This document shows, piece after piece, positions 11,599 to 23,499 of a stretch of DNA of 64,000 bases; positions within the stretch are counted from its first letter, which is position 1; every line of letters starts with the position of its first letter. The notes below the pieces were generated by a model. That model searched no databases. It saw only the letters and a program-made list of their open reading frames with translations, and was not told the DNA's origin. A program made the position numbers and the translations under genes. Source of the DNA: Breviolum minutum Mf 1.05b.01 (taxonomy: Eukaryota > Sar > Dinophyceae > Suessiales > Symbiodiniaceae). The stretch is from contig DF239406.1 of the NCBI GenBank assembly GCA_000507305.1, positions 124,001 to 188,000 of the forward strand, read 5' to 3'.

Positions 11599-12347
11599 TC
11601 ATATGATGCCCTATCCCTGCTGCATGCATTTTTCGGACAAGTCTAGAGACACCTTGACCCTGAGTCCGTTGCGTTCTTTTTGGCTTTCGCAGCCAGCGGC
11701 TGCAGAGTCGCAGAACCCAGTGACACCCAATGCAATGCAGCGTTAATTGCACCAACATGACAGATGCCAGACGCCAAACAACCCCCAAAAAATATAGGAA
11801 TTATTTTTTATACGGCTCAATATGACTAGACGATGCAAACTTCATAAGCAAAGAAAGAAGCAAAGGGAAGCGTACTTGGGTGCAAGTGTCTTGTAGGTTT
11901 CAACTTTGCTTGTCAGGTCAGAATGAACATGTCGGGCAGCCGATTGGGCATTTGTGATCGATGATTGGATCCCTTTCACTGTGTTTTTTTGGGGGACATT
12001 TTTATGCATTTTTGCTTGTGACTCAGTGGCTGCGCTTCATAAGACATGTCATTGCCAAGCATAAATGTGGTACTATCCATTGGCTCGAAGAATCTTGACC
12101 ATTCAACTTAAAACCCCGCAAGAACCAGAACACTTGGAAGGAGGCGATTGAATATAATCTGGTCAAATTACAGCGACCTCACACGACCTCTCTCCAAATG
12201 GTGGTTTAGTAAGGGAAATCCATGGAACCCCCCTTAATTCAGGGAAAGCTAGGTTGGTGAAATATTATTATCTGGCCAGATATAATAGATAACCATAGAT
12301 AACCTACACCCCGACATGATGCAGGAAGTTCTTACTGTTTCATGTAG

Positions 12348-12519
12348 TAAACTCCTACCTGAAACAAGTGCAAGGTTTACAACGGCATGGTGGCTGCAAG
12401 ATTTGGTGACATTTGGGCAAGCTGGGCGGGACCCGAGCAAATGCTCAGTTTCACCATGTGTTTTCAATACTTTGACCCCGTCCTGTTGGACAGAAATCGC
12501 TCAGGAGACGAAAAACTAG
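12348..12519 (+). CDS. possible terminal exon
   Basis: It follows GTTTCATGTAG and is open for 57 codons in phase 1 to a TAG. It starts KLLPETSARFTTAWWLQDL. Only one splice site supports it, so it may be a chance frame. I do not recognise the protein. Confidence 0.35.
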
Positions 12520-13097
12520 TGCAGTTGAAGTGATACACTTGATACACATGTTTTTTTTCAAAATTTGCAATTTGTAACATCAAAACCTGCCATGTTTTTT
12601 GTTGGAGTCTAAAACCATCATTTTGGCCGGTGGCTCATATTGAGGTTTCTCGGATATTCTGATATATTTTGTTGCCAGCTGAAATCATGGACCAAACGGC
12701 AACATTTGGACTTCAGCAAGGGCTGAAGATTAGTTGACACGAGATGACCACGGGTTCAATTATATAGCCAACAGTGTACTTGAAAGATAGTAGTTGGAAG
12801 GCCGTCCTTTGGCTTTGGGAGAATACGTCTTCAGAAGGGATGTGCCTTCTTCACTTCCTCTGCGTTTTCAAATCCACGTGTCGATTTCCACGTGATGCGA
12901 AAATTCGAGCAGCGTTCAAGAGACTAGATGGCTTCTCAAAGACGAAGCTGTATGGTACACCATGGACAGTAGACAAAGACTACAGTAGACACCAGTAGTC
13001 CTAGCTTTAGATATGTAAGATTTCATGCATTGAGATTCGAGTCTTGTTTTAGACATGCTTCTCGACATATTTTGTTTGCATGTTACGCTCATTTCAG

Positions 13098-13278
13098 ATC
13101 GAATTGCCAACTGAACTGGTTCAGTGATACATCACTCGTTGCGAAAGCCGCGTCCTACTTCAGGGGATGTTACAAAAATGTCACACAGCAAGCACTTCTA
13201 GTAGCAATATGTAGCAACGCCAATCAGGCCATAGACGTGGTCAATGCGAAGATACGATGGGCACCACATCATCCTTAG
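13098..13278 (+). CDS. possible terminal exon
   Basis: It follows CGCTCATTTCAG and is open for about 60 codons in phase 1 to a TAG. The middle reads ALLVAICSNANQAIDVVNAK, which could form an amphipathic helix. A shorter frame at 12835-12927 after GTCTTCAG (phase 0, 30 codons) could belong to the same gene, but the link is not proven. Confidence 0.38.
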
Positions 13279-14207
13279 CTGAGTTAGCAGTTAGCGATAT
13301 CATTCAGTGTTTTGATCTGTGTTTTATTTCCAGGTGTTTTCCTGCACTACTTGCGTGAGGTGTGTTGATTTGCACGTGCAATACTTACTACTTGTTTGCC
13401 AAGTAGGAAGCCATCTAGTCGGATTGCTGAGCTGTTGGGGCATGATCACCCAACCAGGCTCATTTTCCCGCAGCTTACAATATTGATTATATACTCCATT
13501 TGCTCCGCTCAATCGAACATATCATAAACACGGCCATGACAATAGAAATTATCTCCATGTTTTTTGAATGGAAGTGCTGACATGTGCTGACCACATTGAG
13601 GGAGCGTAATATAAAATGGAGAAGCACCTGAAAAGGAGTTTGACTTCATACCCTACTGTTCACAGAGCTGAAAAAAGTCTCAGAGTGACTTTCAGAGTGG
13701 AGCTTGTCCTGGCAAGATCCTTCAATGTCCGCCTTGTTTGGCGCTTCACTGCTTGATTTGGTGTCCAAATCCCTCACAAGATATGAACATGCTTGAATAT
13801 TGATTTAGAATGTCCAAGACAACTTCCTAAATGTCGAGACATGCCCTATGAAAAACATGGAAAAACATTGAAAAACAATGTACAACAATGTACATGAAAC
13901 ATGGACAATCCAACCCCGTGATACATCCAGATCATCTACTTACAGTAATTCAAACAGGGGATACAAAGATGTCGTGATTTTCTAGGAGTTTTTACTCTGT
14001 TGACATGTTTGATGATGTTGGACGTATGTTTTCCAATGAGCTTAAATATATAGTTGGAGTCCCCCCCCAAAAAAACAAGTCCAAGGGAAAAAAAAAATGA
14101 GAAAATTCATGGTTAGGCATCTTTGTTGACATGGCATTTTTCTCCTAGATTTTTGGTGGTACAACCCCCCTGGCAACAAAACATTCTCCATACATGGCAT
14201 CTTGCAG

Positions 14208-14288
14208 CTACTTAGCTTGAAGTTTGAAGCCATCTCTGCCTTGATGATGGAGAACCTTGTTTTGGCGACATGTGGCGCAGTGGTGGTG
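14208..14288 (+). CDS. internal exon, unknown protein
   Basis: Bounded by GCATCTTGCAG and by GTGAGC after a run of GTG codons, giving 27 codons in phase 0 at both ends (LLSLKFEAISALMMENLVLA). Both sites are near consensus. The next candidate, 14871-14956 after GGATTCTGCAG, reads APFVSAFVSGGLQPQKR to a TAG but starts in phase 1, so an exon between them is missing or one call is wrong. Confidence 0.42.
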
Positions 14289-15165
14289 GTGAGCCATTGC
14301 TGGAACCATGGCCTTGTATCTTGGAGCCCCAAAAGATTTGGAGTCCGGAGGTCTTACGGTATAAGGGAGGATTTGTTAAGGTTTGAATGTTTTAAGAATA
14401 AGGAGTTTCCATAGTTTCCTATTTCCCTACGCTGTTGTAAATGGAATCTAACATTTGCCACTTGTGGTTGGCAAGTTTTTGCCTAGGGCTGGGGCGACTT
14501 GCCTCTATGGTTTTTTCATGATTGCATGATTTTGAGAGTGCCAACCTTTGTACCAATTTGGATGGGATGGTTGCTAAATGTGGTCAAGATTATGTTTGTT
14601 CTGACATATCATTTTTACTTTTATTTTCAAAGGCATATAACTATGTAAATATTTACGTTGGTATGTCTTTGTTCTGAAGAGGTGGAGCGACAGCCAGCCG
14701 AGATGTTTGATGGTTTGGCAAAGAGAACTACGACAACTTCTTCACAAGATTGCCATGTTGGATCATGGTGGGTCTCAGAGTAAGTTTATTTAAACACCAG
14801 TCTTCTGATGATCTTGGAATTTTGCATGAAAGCAAATCATGCATTGGACTTGCTGATTCTGGATTCTGCAGGGCTCCATTTGTATCCGCATTTGTTTCTG
14901 GAGGGCTCCAACCGCAAAAGCGGAGCTTTCCCACGGAAATTCCCTTGGATCAGTAGATAACTCCCAGAACATCGATGGTAGATTTTACATGACTTTACTT
15001 TTCATTTCTCCCTGAAAACTGATCCGCATCTTGGTAAACATCTCAACACATTATACTACATATTTGAGTCATATATAGATATGTATGCATATTTAGTTAT
15101 TTCTATATATATATATACATTGTTTTTTAAAAACAATGTTTATTACCTTATTATTTTTCATTGCA

Positions 15166-15212
15166 ATACATTACATTACATTACACTAGATTACATTACA
15201 TCACATTACATT
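15166..15212. repeat. ATTAC microsatellite
   Basis: Eight to nine imperfect copies of ATTAC, with interruptions such as ACTAG and ATCAC. Confidence 0.85.
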
Positions 15213-15585
15213 ATCATATCTATCATATTTAATATACTTTATTTATCTATGTCTGAGTGAATTGTCATGACTCCGTGTTTTTTCCCATGTCAGACAGTTT
15301 AGGAAGGGCATCCTCTCAAATTGTATCAAGCTCGGTGAAATGCAATGTTTGCATAGATGTTGACCATTTGGTCGTGACGTCACTAACTCATTCCAACCAT
15401 CTTGCGAGCAGATAGTTCCCGCCATTTTCCAAGGTCCCAAAAGATACATATTTTACACCCATTACCAAGGACCGCTAAGATCAAAACCAGACATTTGTGG
15501 ACGCTTCAAATCCAAGTTTTTTCTTTTTTCAACCCAGAAAAAAAACAAGTGACGTATGTTCAGATCAGATTGGGGGTGAAAAGAA

Positions 15586-15654
15586 CCCAGGACTTTCTCA
15601 GTTTATTGCCCAGGAAGTTCTCAGTTTGTTGCCCAGGAAGTTCTCAGTTTATTG
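15586..15654 (+). repeat. three tandem 23-bp units
   Basis: Three abutting 23-base units start CCCAGGAMKTTCTCAGTTT; units 2 and 3 differ at one base and unit 1 at two. The period is not a multiple of three, so repeat growth here would shift a reading frame. Confidence 0.9.
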
Positions 15655-16265
15655 CGTGGTTTAGCTTCGGCGGTGTGGCATGATTATGGCGGTGGTCCGG
15701 ACTTTGACCGACGTTTGGAAGAAGCAGCACCTCGTTGGTTACCGACGGGTCAAGCGATCAACTGATTTGGGTTGGTTGGTTGTGATGAGGGAATGATTGC
15801 TAGTAATTAGTCATCTAGGATAGTTATTTTGCGATAGTTATATACAGTATTATAGAATGGTTAGGAATGTGTTTTTTTTTGTTTTCTTGGGACGGAGATG
15901 GGGATGGGACTACCATCCCATGGTGGGTGCATGAAGTCATCCAAGAGCCAAACCGCTAGCAGATGCTGAGAGACAAGAACGAAACGACACCCAAAAAATA
16001 CACGGACAAAGGTATATACAAATGTTTCCATACACATCGAATATTAACCAATGCATCCTATAGACATACATATACATTTAATGTGCATTTATGGATATAT
16101 GTATCATGGTCGAAATGCATAAGGCCCAGTGATGCTGATCACTAAGGTGTGGGAGAATCGCGTGAAGCAGCATCGCACAGCCTCAAGGGCCTGCATGCAC
16201 CTTTCAGCGATTTGCCTCGTAGGTCAGGATGGCGATCTGGGATGGTAGGGATGAGTTCGTTTGAG

Positions 16266-16361
16266 AGGTTTTAAATATGTTGTATATTCACCCCGAAAAT
16301 TTGGGAAGATGAACCCCATCTTTTAAACATGTTTGTTAGATGGGCTGAAACCACCAACTAG
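16266..16361. mobile_element. family 1 element, left end lost
   Basis: The interior (CACCCCGAAAATTTGGGAAGATG) and right end (GCTGAAACCACCAACTAG) match the other family-1 copies. The left inverted repeat is degraded to AGGTTTTAAATAT. Confidence 0.65.
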
Positions 16362-16429
16362 AGTTTGTTTTTGGGAATAGAGGGTTGTTTCTTACACTGC
16401 TGATTTGCCATAGTTTGCCCCGGAAAAGT

Positions 16430-16508
16430 TATCAGGACCCAAAAAGGAAACAATTGTCTTCCAACCATCAATTTTTAGGGGCTATGTTAGTTTCAGGGGG
16501 TGTATTAT
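16430..16508. mobile_element. family 2 element, right part
   Basis: Contains AAAGGAAACAATTGTCTTCC and ends TTTTTAGGGGCTATGTTAG then TTTCAGGGGGTGTA, as in the fuller copy at 26476-26582. Confidence 0.55.
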
Positions 16509-16959
16509 TTTTTTCTGGCTGGTTCCAGGGAGGAGCCTTTCTAGATTCGGGATATTCTATTTGAAGACAATGAAAGGATGTGAATCTCTTCATGGAATCG
16601 CGGGATAACCATGAACCATAGACCACCCTACAGTAATAATAAGGCATACCAAAATGGGTTTGGAGCCCCATGATCCTTCAGTGATTTTCGGCTTTACCCC
16701 CTAGCGAAGTGCAAAAGTGCCTGGCATTTTTGGACATCAACATTATACCAATCTCCGCCATCAGCCTAGAAATCGCGGTTGATGAACAGAGAAGGGTCCT
16801 CCTAAAATGGGTTCTCTATTTATGTGTGAAGACAAGGAGACGGGGTGGCAAGATTGCCAAAAGAGCCACATATTCGATTACAAGCACATTAGACAAGCTA
16901 CAGTACGCAATCTGTAGTTGCTTGAGGAGAGCGCTTGCACATGTTGGAAGATGTATTAT

Positions 16960-17108
16960 GGCTGGTCAACTACACCCCCCGTACAGTACCCCCCCAGAAA
17001 GAGGATTAAGGAGGCCTTATAAAGGGCTTGTTAACCATTGGTTTCCCTTAATAAGGCCTTATTAAAACCTTGGGCGCGGTACATTAGGGGGAGGTTGGTT
17101 GACTAGCC
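16960..17108. mobile_element. long-TIR fold-back element (family D)
   Basis: The ends GGCTGGTCAACTACACCCCC and (reverse complement of the right end) GGCTAGTCAACCAACCTCCC match imperfectly over about 30 bases. The interior is itself a fold-back around AATAAGGCCTTATT. Related TTATAAGG-rich fold-backs lie near 18800-18890 and 36300-36365. Confidence 0.6.
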
Positions 17109-17511
17109 ACAATTGTAGCTGGTTGTGAGACTCCCTGGCTTGCCGAGCCAGGTCAAATGCTTGATTTGTATATGAATCCTGCCACTCGTTCTTGCTTGCC
17201 CTACGTCATTTGCCTCTTGGCATGGGCGTCTCGGCGTTGATATGTTGAAGGATGGATGTTTGAATCAAGGGACAGTTTTGAAATAGGTACTGAGATACTG
17301 CATAAGTGGTAGGTAGTTTTTTTTTGAGGAGCATTCGCCAGTGTCTTTACTATTTTTAGGGGACATTAGGATTCGAACATATTCAAAGCAAATTTTCCAA
17401 GAACCCGAAATCTGTCCCAACCCAAACATTCCATCCACGCAATTGACATTATTATTCAATGTACTTGGCGTTTGAGTACGGGTTAGCATTGGAGAAAATG
17501 ATGTAGTCAAG

Positions 17512-17647
17512 GTCCCAATGCATTGTGACTACTGTTCCCGCACTCATCGTGCTTGCTGCAATCCTGCCCTTACAAATTGCATCAGATCTGTGGCGACGTA
17601 GGGCAAACGCGTTGTTACAACCTCCAGCACTTATACGACATTCATGA
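17512..17647 (+). CDS. possible terminal exon with a hydrophobic segment
   Basis: It follows GTAGTCAAG, with an in-frame TAG just upstream that requires a splice, and is open for 45 codons to a TGA. It reads VPALIVLAAILPLQIASDLW then a basic tail, suggesting one membrane helix followed by a positive segment. One splice site only. Confidence 0.35.
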
Positions 17648-18632
17648 CCAACAGTCTAGAACAGACCAGACCGTTGTCTGTTCCGATGCCTTCCCTTTCC
17701 TGCCTTTTTATTGCACGGCCAGATGGTGCACAGCGTGGTGAGTGGAGGACTTGTACAATTGAACCGCCAACGCTTGAAGGCATTACAGGTGGTACCTCGG
17801 CCACCATTATTTGATTGAAATATCAGCATAAAGAGCCAAGTTGATGTTTGATGCTGGATATCCCCAAGATTTCCAAGGCTTCTGCTGGAAGGTCCCCTAC
17901 TTGTATATAGCCATGTCATATTGAAGGCAGAGTTGCAAATTTGGGCCAACTGCATGGCAAAAATAAATATGACCAGGATGACAAGACTTGTTGAAAGTTT
18001 TTCAGTGTTAAATTGCAAAAGATGTTTTGTCCATTTTTGTTTTATTAAACATGCACTGTGATTTTCCGAAACCTACATGTACGAATATAATAGTTTGCAT
18101 ACAAGTGGTCGTGATATGGCTGTGTATGTATGAGGCAATGCATCTTGTGTATGATGAAAACCATCAAATAGCATCTATGAATCAGCTTTGTTGAGGAGCA
18201 GTATATAGATGGACATGTTCAATACACACACATGTATATGTGTATATGTCTATATTGATTTCATATTCATATCAATAAACAGACTATGGTGTTCATTGAT
18301 ATATTTACATATCACATTTACAGATATACTGTATATATTAATATTTGAATATTATATATACATGTTTTTTGGATACTAGAGGTACATATGTCCTTGACCT
18401 ATGGCGGCGTCACACACACACACACAATTTCACCTCAAAAGTTGACCCAGATATGTTCTCATCTCACGGGTCGGGTCGCCATGGGATTGCAACTCACCTC
18501 TTCCTTTGATGGGAAGCCTGGAATAATGCCCAGGAGTATTACATATCCAGGGAAAAGGACCCCAAGCTTAACTTGCTGTTTCTGCGATCCCCATGCAGGT
18601 TTTACATGTTTTTTTGTAAAATTATACTTCAG

Positions 18633-18729
18633 CTCACCGCCCCCTGATATGAATGAAATTTCCAAGACAGGGCTGCCAAAAAATCATTTGTTTTCCCGAA
18701 CAGTTATGGAAAGGCACCAGCTGCGTTGA
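18633..18729 (+). CDS. possible terminal exon
   Basis: It follows ATTATACTTCAG and is open for 31 codons in phase 1 to a TGA, starting SPPPDMNEISKTGLPK. It is polar and protein-like but supported by only one splice site. Confidence 0.35.
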
Positions 18730-19633
18730 ACCTCGTGGTCCGGCAGCTATATTCACATGGATCAGCATATAACACAGAGACATAGGTGTATCAGACTCTT
18801 ATTAACCCCTTAATAAGACCCCTTATCAAAACCTTATGAAGCATCCTTAGAGCACTAGCTAAGTGGTTAATAGAGGTTTAATGAGCAACACCATGGTAAG
18901 GTGACATCTCATCTTGAAATGTGCGACAAAATGGTCCATATTAACCCGCAAATAAGATGCTATTATATAACCCCTTATCCCATAATTTTAGTAAATGGCT
19001 ACTACGGTGTTCTAAAGGGATATTTTTGGTGTATTATCGTCTTATTATTTTTTATGAATTTTGAGCCCTTATGTGCGCTCACCCCGGAGGTTTGGGGGGG
19101 GTAGATGGGGTAGCCTGAAGTTCCATGAAGGGACATCTGATGGCGCTGGAGAGGGAGAAAACCAAAATGCGGTACTAAACCACTGAACTTCACTGAACCA
19201 TCATGGCCGATCGGAATTCCCCAACATTCACCCTTTCAGCTCTACCTGATACCGTGGTTACCAGCTGAAAGAAGAACCCCAAAGCATACATCGATCAGAG
19301 TTTGACATATTCTTCCGATCACGAATGGGAGTCATTCATCTGATTCTGTATGTCAGGGATTTTGTAAGGGGTGTTACGGCGATAATTCCATACAGTTCTT
19401 GCAGTTCCTATAATACTTTGTCTTCGCATTTGGGAATACCTCTGCCATGTCCCATGCTGCCACGTCCCTGCGCGTTAAGGTAGTCTATGTTTTCGTAGCT
19501 CTGTGGGTTTATGGTTGCCCTAGTGATAGCAAGAGTGCCATCCTTTGGTCGGCAATCAATACTGCTATCCGCTTTGCTGTGGCCATCTTTTTTGTGCCTC
19601 GGACCTGGACAATGATTTTGTTGGTGTCGAAGA

Positions 19634-19752
19634 TACAGCCTCCCTGAAGCACTAACATTTCGCCCAAGAAAATAGGCCAAATACCCAAAAGGAAAGGATC
19701 ATCTGAACCAACCACCAATTTTCAGGTGCGAACTCTTAGTTTCACGGAGGGT
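19634..19752. mobile_element. family 2 element, complete
   Basis: The ends CCTCCCTGAAGCACTAACAT and (reverse complement) CCCTCCGTGAAACTAAGAG pair imperfectly, with inner TTCGC(A)CC on both sides. On the minus strand it starts with GT and ends GTGCTTCAG, next to a segment (19440-19640) open in several frames on both strands. Confidence 0.6.
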
Positions 19753-20040
19753 ATTTATATACAGTATATAATGAAGGACTTTTGAAAGATAGCTTTACGT
19801 GCATTGTGTGTGGTTCTGAATGTACAGAGCTTCATATGTTTCTCGGTGTATGTGTGTATACGTGTGTCTATTTTCTGTTGATTTCATTTGTTTTGCTTCA
19901 TTTGTTTTCCCCCAAGTGGCCTCCCACCCAAAAAAAGATAACAACCATCTACAGCCCAGGTGATTCAAAGTGACCTTTTGAATCCCCTTGTTAGTTGGTG
20001 GTTACGAACAACCTTTTTGTAATTGGGTTCACATTTACAG

Positions 20041-20722
20041 CACGCCTCTGAAATCCGAGGTGGATTTCAGCACTGGCATTCCATCTCAATCAATTTTCAG
20101 CAACTTGGTCTTGAAGTTAAGGACAAGAATCACTGAAAGAAAGTCATCAAGAGAAGGGTTGCATGGAATTTTCTCCCCAAAAAGAATTAGGCACAGATTG
20201 GTAGGCTTGGCAGTCTGGCACCACCATGCACCACCAATATTTGGTAGCCATGTGGTCCCATGTAGGGACCATTTCCACGCTCCAAGCGTCATTTTTTGGA
20301 GGATCTGAGAAAAGCCACTCTTTTTGATTCACATGAACCAGGATGGGTCCCACAACCGTTTGAAACAATACTTTTTGCATGCCTGACCTGTGGCTTGGCT
20401 GTTTTTTTCATGAATCCTTGAATGAGTAGCTTTTGCAGGATGCTGAAATGGGTTCTAACGCCTGCTTTCCTTCCAGTTTTGGCGACTCTTCAGCGTCTCC
20501 AGTTGTTGGCTCGTGAAAAAACACTGTCAGGAGAAAGGCTACCTTACAGCTTCTCATAACCCTCTCCACGACCTTATTGACCCATGCTTTCCAAAAACTC
20601 CAATTTACAGAAGCCACAAATTTAGCAGAAATCTATTTGGTTTAAACCTCCTGCTGCAATTTGGAGAGTGCACACCTTGGTATGTTTGGTATGTTTGGGT
20701 TGACACCCCAGAACTTCGCTGA
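20041..20722 (+). CDS. two-exon chain, unknown basic protein
   Basis: Exon 20041-20200 follows CACATTTACAG and ends AGATTG before GTAGGC: 53 codons from TPLKSEVDFSTGIPSQS to a basic end (SPKRIRHRL). Exon 20477-20722 follows the strong acceptor CTTTCCTTCCAG and reads 81 codons to a TGA, starting FWRLFSVSSCWLVKKHC. The junction is phase 0 to phase 0. The combined open length and pyrimidine-rich acceptor make chance unlikely. I recognise no domain. Confidence 0.5.
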
Positions 20723-20960
20723 GAAGGTCTCATCGAGACTTGGAATTCCTGGCAGCGGGATGGACAATATCTCCCAGTCGCCTTCTTCCATCAACTCACT
20801 GTCGCTTGGAAAGGTGGCAATGAAACGCCGGTCGTTGACCTGTTGCAACATCAAGCAAGCTACCCAGATACTCAGAAAATGTGTCTATCAATCAGAGATC
20901 GTACGGAAAGGTCCACGTTACGGCGCCACATTTGTTAGTTCAGCAGCTCCTCATTCCTGA
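20712..20960 (+). CDS. alternative or overlapping exon
   Basis: It follows GACACCCCAG and is open for 82 codons to a TGA, with a good internal donor (GGAAAG before GTGGCA, 20813) after 34 codons (NFAEKVSSRLGIPGSG...). It overlaps the last 11 bases of the preceding exon in another frame. Either this is a separate gene or one of the two is a chance frame. A minus-strand exon (20676-20839) is also open. Confidence 0.32.
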   Translation, partial: NFAEKVSSRLGIPGSGMDNISQSPSSINSLSLGKVAMKRRSLTCCNIKQATQILRKCVYQSEIVRKGPRYGATFVSSAAPHS

Positions 20961-21911
20961 AATGAAACCATTCATGTCAGGTGACACACCACGTTAGAGG
21001 ATGGCACATCACCATTGACATGTATAGGTTGCCTGATGTTTGACAAGAAGACATCATGAGACTATCCGACTACGGTTCCCTTTATTTCAGGATTGAACAA
21101 GTTGGCGGACAGTGTGGCCAAGATTGATGTAAAGTGCCATCATATCATCTCGTTTTTGGCCATAAACCATACCAAGAACAGAAGAAACCGCATCTTTTCA
21201 GGAAAAAAAATGAGCAGGCTTTTTTAGCACAGCATCCTGGCGCTAATCACGGCAAAAATGGGCTGATCCAAACCCTGTTGTTTGAAACCACCACTAATGA
21301 CAAGGTTTCTGCCGTAATGGGAATGTTGTTGCCATGATCATTTTTGTTGCCATTGGCTCACATAGTTTTGAGCTATGATCAGTTCAACTCCCCAGCCGCA
21401 GTTTCCCAATCTCGTGTCCTAACTGGGGCAATCTGTCAGTCCCAATAGAAGAATTGCAATAATGACCACAAGATTTCTCTTTGTATGTGAGGAGAGATGA
21501 TACCTTTTGCACAAGTGTTGATTTTTGGTAAGGGACCGACTCACATCATATTTGAGTTGTTGATTTCTTCGAAATCTCTTTCAATCACCTGAGCCAGTGA
21601 TAGGGGAACGGGGAGCAATTAACAGAGGGAGGTTCGTCATGGGATAATCGGATAATCCAACCAGCCTGGGTGAAAACAACATTCGAATCATCTAAACAGC
21701 CAATTTACCCAAAGATTGGGGGCTTTGGATTCATCTCTTCAGATGTTTTTTTTGATTTAAAGTCAGGGTTCATGTTCATCCATTTTCCAGTGGCAACCCT
21801 TTCTCCCAAATCATGGGAAAATGGGAAAATGTTCCCTAAATGAAAGGAAACTTATTTTTTGGAGGGATCCAAAAAATCCACTTGGACCATGATAATGGGA
21901 GAAAGGATATT

Positions 21912-22036
21912 TAACACCCCCCTCCAAAAACTAACAGTTCGCACCTGAAAATGGATAAGTTGGAATAGGATCGTTTCCTTTTGGGATGGATGGCCTATTG
22001 TTCAGGTGCTATGTTTCTTTGCTATCTTTGTTTCAG
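21912..22036. mobile_element. family 2 element ending in a 3' splice site
   Basis: The left end is ACACCCCCCTCCAAAAACTA and the right end is TTTGCTATCTTTGTTTCAG followed by GGAG. Inner GCACCTGAAAA and TTCAGGTGC are inverted. The right end is a strong pyrimidine-AG acceptor leading directly into an open frame. Confidence 0.5.
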
Positions 22037-22144
22037 GGAGTTGTAACAGATGTTGTTGGAGAGTTGCCGAGGGATCTCTTGGATTTTTTGTTCCGAGGTC
22101 TTGATCTTTATTCTCTTCGCTGCTGGCTTGGTGGAGTTGAATAG
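22037..22144 (+). CDS. exon after a family 2 element
   Basis: It starts right after CTTTGTTTCAG and is open for 35 codons in phase 0 to a TAG (GVVTDVVGELPRDLLDFLFR). Internal donors (CCGAG before GTCTTG, CTTG before GTGGAG) suggest it splices on. The minus strand of the same interval carries a 61-codon lysine-rich frame between CCCCTTAG and GTTAC (22048-22231), so the strand is not certain. Confidence 0.35.
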   Translation, partial: GVVTDVVGELPRDLLDFLFRGLDLYSLRCWLGGVE

Positions 22145-22399
22145 CCGCTCGCGTATTGCCGTGACGTTGCAGTCCGAGTCCATGGTTTCGAGTTTTCGGA
22201 GGTTTCCACGTGCCGGGAAGGGGAGGGGAGCCTAAGGGGTTTAAAAAAGCGTGGAATACTATAGGGGTAATTGATTGATGTATCATTATATCCCTGTTCC
22301 CTCCACAAAGATGAAGTGACTTGAGAGGCCTATAGTGGAATTGGAACTTACAATCAGAATCTACACTTATGTACTCTTCTGAAAAAAGTGCTTGGAAGA

Positions 22400-22468
22400 C
22401 TACTTTCCATTTTGGCATGTCCCTCTTTTTAGGGGACATGTTAGTTTACAGGGGTGTCAAATATACAA
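22400..22468. mobile_element. family 2 element, right end
   Basis: Ends GGGGACATGTTAGTTTACAG then GGGTGT, matching the right inverted repeat of family 2. No left end is recognisable upstream. Confidence 0.45.
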
Positions 22469-22776
22469 CTATAACTAAGATACTTCCTTCATAACTGGAG
22501 GTTGCCTTGTCTGTCGGACGTCAGGGTGGGCTGTGGTGTCTACTGGCTAATGCGGGTATGTTATGGAAGACAAGGGGAGGTGGACAGGACCTCAGAAATA
22601 GTTCACATGTAATATTTACTTAGCCAATGATGATTGAGGCGGATTAGATTTGAGCTTGACAACGGTGACATGTGAGTTGGAACCGGGCTGGTAATCTTAC
22701 CACGGTGGTGCTTTTTTGGATGTCCAATAGATCCCAAGAGCTTCCCTACCCACTTGATCCCACTTGATGCATCCAG

Positions 22777-23013
22777 GGTCCTGCGTGGTGTTTGTGATGG
22801 TGAAGTGCTCTTGGATAGCAAGCTGAAGATTTCAGGAAAATCAGGCGAGGTGGAGCAACGGCGATGTGGCAGTGAACAGTGGCACTGTTTAAGAAATAGG
22901 CTCCTTGAAATAAGTAAAGTCTGTAAAGTGGGACTCCCTAGGCTTTGTATTAAGCAGTTGGTAGAATGCAGTCTTACTGATATTGAAGCCCGCGAACTCT
23001 CAATGACTTCAAA
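22777..23013 (+). CDS. gene B, first recognisable exon (paralogue of 4096-4285)
   Basis: It follows ATGCATCCAG, the same acceptor position as gene A. It is open for 78 codons and ends before a consensus donor GTAAGA. It contains VLRGVCDGEVLLDSKLKI and, near the end, VECSLTDIEARE. Unlike gene A it needs no intron between the two pieces, so intron content differs between the copies. Substitutions between the copies are concentrated at third positions and in conservative pairs (I/V, R/K). Confidence 0.6.
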
Positions 23014-23499
23014 GTAAGAAAGCGTCGATATATGCGGCATCATTGTGTTGGACTTGGGTGAACTCAATGATGCACCAGCACAGACTTACAGGATTGCTTC
23101 AAAACATTGCTTGGGACAACTAACACTTTGGTTTGAACAAATTGGTTGTTGGGTTTTGTGGGGTATTTTTTTCATATTTTTTCTACCCTCGTACAGGGAC
23201 TATGACTTCACTCCTTCATCCAATAGAGCTTTTCTTCGTGGCTCATGTGGCGAGTGTCTCAGTGTTCCAACTTGTTCCAACCAGCTGTGCTGCAGGCTGT
23301 CTTCAGATGCTTTTCCAACAGAAGTGGGTGGATCCCCTTGAACAGTTTTGGGAAAGAATTGGAGCTCAATGGGAATGAGTAAGGAATCTACAAATATAGG
23401 ATTGTTGTAGCCGGTGTTTTTTTTTCTTATGTCATGTCTGTATTGACGTGTTCTTGTTTCATGCTTGGTGGTGGATTTCAATCTTCCGTTTTGCTGCAG

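Larger units (their letters stand above)
9761..12347. other. mostly non-coding stretch
   Basis: It holds a TA microsatellite near 9990, a weak methionine-started frame at 10019-10249, and a fragment of the CTGTTGATGG element near 11529. At 11640-11980 there is a coding-like patch: a plus acceptor GGCTTTCGCAG at 11692 is followed by open frames in two phases, while the minus strand offers two phase-compatible exons (11876-11978 and 11653-11699). I could not decide between strands. Confidence 0.3.
14957..17511. other. repeat-rich non-coding stretch
   Basis: It contains an ATTAC microsatellite, three perfect-length 23-bp tandem units, a family-1 end at 16266-16361, a family-2 end near 16500 and a long-TIR fold-back element at 16960-17108. 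I see no supported exon. Confidence 0.4.

Noticed and set aside
11653..11978. Two minus exons (KGIQSSITNAQSAARHV... and a lysine-rich one)
   Set aside because: Phase-compatible, but plus acceptors in the same interval also open good frames. Left undecided and not annotated as a gene.
22048..22231. 61-codon lysine-rich minus exon
   Set aside because: A plus exon with a stronger acceptor covers the same bases. Kept only as an alternative in that entry.
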